Part shown: in pieces, positions 22,801 to 24,634 of the stretch
Layout of the letters: every line of letters starts with the position of its first letter
Numbering within the stretch: position 1 is the first letter of the stretch
DNA from: Zygophlyctis sp. KS116
Taxonomy: Eukaryota; Chytridiomycota
Direction of reading: 5' to 3'
Length of the DNA stretch: 24,634 bases
Assembly: GCA_054661495.1 (NCBI GenBank)
Contig: BAAFSQ010000147.1
Location: forward strand, 1 to 24,634
Position numbers and translations under genes: made by a program
The notes under the pieces: model-generated
Told to the model about the DNA's origin: nothing
Database searches by the model: none
Seen by the model: the letters and a program-made list of their open reading frames with translations, nothing else

Positions 22801-23588
22801 TATTTTTTGGAGACATTTGGAGTTCAGTCTTTATCTCGAGATTTCAGTATTTTTAATCATTGAACTGATTTTAACAGGTTTGCAAACTCTCTTGGATCGT
22901 TATAAAACATGTGAACCAGCCGAATCTTCTCCAGCCCCTGCCGAGGCCAAGAAAAAAGAAAAAACTGCTGTCCAGTCAGACGAAAAAACACCATCGACAG
23001 GAATATATTGTAATTTTTCAGTGATACTTATACGAGTAGGCCTTTTGGAATCAGAAGAAATGGTGAATTTTGTGAATGATGCTGCCAAGCTTCGAAATTC
23101 GAATCCAAAATTCTTGGGATTTGCCCAAAGAATAAGGTATAGTATTTGTTGTAAAGATTAGTGCCCTAGAGATGCGATCTTTAATCAAGGACTATTCTCT
23201 TTTCTTATTTTCAGGAAAATTATTTGATGAATCAGTTTTGGATTCTTTCACATTTACAAATGGTAAAAATATTAAACTAAAATCAGGTTCACGTATTGCA
23301 GTACTTATTGAACATGACAGGCCAAAAAATCAAGGAGTCGATTATTTATTACCGAGCAGACAGAAGAAAATAACTGCAATATTGACACTTTTTGGTTTCG
23401 ATTCTGTGATTCTTACCAACTGTAATATTTCTAAAAAGAGAGGAGAAGAGATAATCCTGAAAATTCTTGAAGCATCTGAAGTAGGTAAAATCGGAGTGAA
23501 TTCTGTATCAACCTACTCTATAAATAACGATGCGTGTCCAATCCCAGAAGCCATTGTTCACGGATTGAATTTGAAAATCGACTATTAG
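16885..23588 (+). CDS. CFAP46: Cilia- and flagella-associated protein 46 (central-pair C1d projection)
   Basis: Twelve exons (16885-17015, 17041-18278, 18310-18398, 18431-19546, 19573-21847, 21874-22000, 22025-22173, 22198-22274, 22302-22599, 22625-22846, 22878-23136, 23162-23588) give about 2135 aa; the human protein is about 2700. CFAP46 is a giant helical-repeat scaffold of the C1d projection on the axonemal central pair, acting with CFAP54, CFAP74 and CFAP221 to control beating. Family-like parts are the tetratricopeptide-style helices throughout, LPKELHEWMEYVWPEY, FLQGGILLKYGHSVEAKRIL, ILILQHSSDG and CDDLISSLPLEG...SLSRDFSLQ. A Lys/Ala-rich linker follows SLSRDF. The intron 22275-22301 is in frame and stop-free, so plus or minus nine residues is uncertain; a second such candidate lies at 23010-23036. 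The intron 19547-19572 uses a GTTA donor. Confidence 0.88.
22693..22730 (+). repeat. two-copy 21-nt tandem repeat inside CFAP46
   Basis: AAAACAGCCGATACAAA occurs at 22693-22709 and again at 22714-22730, a period of 21 nt (seven codons, KTADTNS then KTADTKS). It lies in a hydrophilic linker of CFAP46, before the conserved segment that leads to SLSRDF, and keeps the reading frame. It is probably a recent in-frame duplication. Confidence 0.75.
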
Positions 23589-24366
23589 TTTGATTTTAAA
23601 GATAAAATCCTAAGACTATCTGTTTCTTTAAAGATTGCATCTGTAATAAATGACCTCTGTTCCTCTGGATTTAAACCTTTACTGCTATTAATCAGATCTA
23701 AACTATCAATGACCTGACCAAACCTGCAAGAAATCCTTTTATTGATACGAGGAAGTCTAAATATAGAAGGAAAATCAGGTTCTGGCATCACCTCGTGTAA
23801 TCCAGTATGATAAAAACAAATAACCAATGGCGGAACTTTTGCCTCCATGATCAGCCTACCAACTCCCCAACGAAATGGTATCAGACTAAACTTTTGATTG
23901 ACTTTTCCTTCACTAAATACATGAAACCATCCATTCTTATTTAAAATCTCGAGTGCCTGATCTACTGCAGGCTGATAAATCCCTTTCCCTCTATCCACTG
24001 GTATGATACCTCCACTCTTAAAAAACCAATTATAGAGTGGATTCGTAAAACAAATTTCTAATCAATCGGAAACAGTTAACGTACCTCTTGCTCCAAATCC
24101 CATTCTTAGTAATTCATTATCAAGAAGAATTCTAAAAGGAAGTATTCCTATTCTTATTAATGCGCTAGATTTCGCATACCAGCAAAAAGTACAGGATCGT
24201 CAATAACTGAGCAATGGTTAGATACGGTGATTAATGGACGATTGCGATCTTTTGTTAGCAGATCAAGTAAGCGTGAAGATCCAGATATTTCAAATGCAGA
24301 CTGAGCAGAGAGTAGAATCCTTGAAATCATACTAACACTTGTTATTAAAAACGGCCGGGATATCAT
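23585..24366 (-). CDS. TAFAZZIN: Tafazzin (mitochondrial cardiolipin transacylase)
   Basis: Three exons (24366-24180, 24147-24085, 24057-23585) with 32- and 27-nt introns encode 240 aa, close to the human 262-292 aa. Tafazzin moves acyl chains between phospholipids and remodels cardiolipin on mitochondrial membranes. The catalytic HX4D motif is HCSVID (His51, Asp56). Other family segments are PLITVSNHCSVIDDP, EICFTNPLYNWFF, PVDRGKGIYQ, FSEGKVN (131-137) and FRWGVGRLIMEA. The canonical FPEG is FSEG here (Ser132). The hydrophobic N-terminus could be the membrane anchor. The stop interlocks with that of CFAP46. The frame just upstream of the ATG reads PSTWTR, resembling the family N-terminus, so a missed upstream exon is possible. 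Confidence 0.93.
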
Positions 24367-24539
24367 TCTGGTCCAAGTACTAGGAACTCATCATTGATTG
24401 ATCCGTGCATATTCAGATTTGGTGCATTGTTGAATGGATTTTCAAGGCAAGTTATCATGGACGACAAGTAATCCTGGAAAATAGCTGACAATATTAGATT
24501 TCTGCGCTGCAAAAACACGCTAGTTGGGGTTCTATACAT
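24363..24539 (-). CDS. small ORF (58 codons) whose stop overlaps the tafazzin start
   Basis: ATG 24537-24539 opens a 58-codon frame (MYRTPTSVFLQRRNL at its start, NDEFLVLGPE at its end) that closes with TGA at 24363-24365, sharing ATGA with the tafazzin start codon. An in-frame stop directly precedes its ATG. The product has a short hydrophobic segment and matches no family I recognise. It could be a small protein coupled to tafazzin, an upstream regulatory ORF, or chance. The coupled ATGA junction and the lack of any other gene here are the only support. Confidence 0.35.
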   Translation of the reverse strand: MYRTPTSVFLQRRNLILSAIFQDYLSSMITCLENPFNNAPNLNMHGSINDEFLVLGPE

Positions 24540-24634
24540 TTAAGTATTTCCAGGCAATTGTTACACATTCAATGCTTGGTTAAATACTTTTCTTATGCTT
24601 TTGGGCTTGGTCGATAATTTGATGCTTGCTTGTG
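24540..24634. other. right-edge non-coding sequence
   Basis: These 95 nt, up to the window edge, show no ORF, RNA gene or repeat that I can support. They are probably upstream sequence for the tafazzin transcript. Confidence 0.4.

Noticed and set aside
24363-24458. The upstream ORF as exon 1 of tafazzin
   Set aside because: The only donor-acceptor pair I could join in this stretch would need an intron of about 49 nt that removes the tafazzin N-terminus, far outside the observed 23-32 nt.
1-24634. Ciliate or nucleomorph origin, suggested by the tiny introns
   Set aside because: TAA, TAG and TGA all act as stops, and the gene set (fungal Rga1-type LIM-RhoGAP, Vps5, Hrt3-type F-box with flagellar genes) fits a zoosporic fungus-like opisthokont better.
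1-24634. Mobile elements, viral relics, CRISPR arrays
   Set aside because: No terminal repeats, transposase, reverse transcriptase or capsid-like coding, or regularly spaced repeats were seen on either strand.

Overview
This window comes from a compact, AT-rich eukaryotic nuclear genome. The organism is most likely a zoosporic (flagellated), early-branching fungus or fungal relative, such as a chytrid or a Rozella-like form. The evidence is a fungal-type LIM-RhoGAP of the Rga1 family and a Vps5 sorting nexin lying beside flagellum-only genes (IFT140, CFAP46, CFAP337). TAA, TAG and TGA all end genes, so the genetic code is standard. No rRNA or tRNA gene, transposon, viral relic or CRISPR array was seen. 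The placement is inference; no phylogeny could be run.

The dominant feature is splicing. Resolving reading frames by protein family and by frame continuity gives 56 spliceosomal introns in nine genes, all 23-32 nt long (mean about 26.6). Of these, 53 begin with GTA and all end in AG. After removing them, every one of the nine gene models gives a whole number of codons. Most apparent short ORFs are therefore exon fragments.

Layout: the 3' tip of a + gene (1-66) converges on a - strand LIM-RhoGAP (114-2712). Next come - strand APC2 (3034-4992, anaphase-promoting complex cullin) and CFAP337 (5070-8291, EF-hand plus WD40 axonemal protein). A small unidentified + gene (8268-8732) is wedged in next and touches both neighbours. 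IFT140 (8721-12839, -) follows. A 329-bp divergent promoter region separates it from a + strand run: VPS5 (13169-14985), an FBXO9/Hrt3-type F-box gene (14990-16123), a coiled-coil gene (16188-16855) and CFAP46 (16885-23588). CFAP46 ends tail to tail with - strand tafazzin (23585-24366), the two stop codons overlapping. A 58-codon ORF ends on the tafazzin start codon.

Functionally the window links flagellum building (IFT140, in the retrograde IFT-A complex), axoneme components (CFAP46 of the central-pair C1d projection; CFAP337), ubiquitin ligases of the cell cycle and of SCF type (APC2, F-box), endosomal retromer sorting (VPS5), Rho GTPase control (LIM-RhoGAP) and mitochondrial cardiolipin remodelling (tafazzin). 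Intergenic gaps are very small: several are under 70 nt and three junctions overlap.
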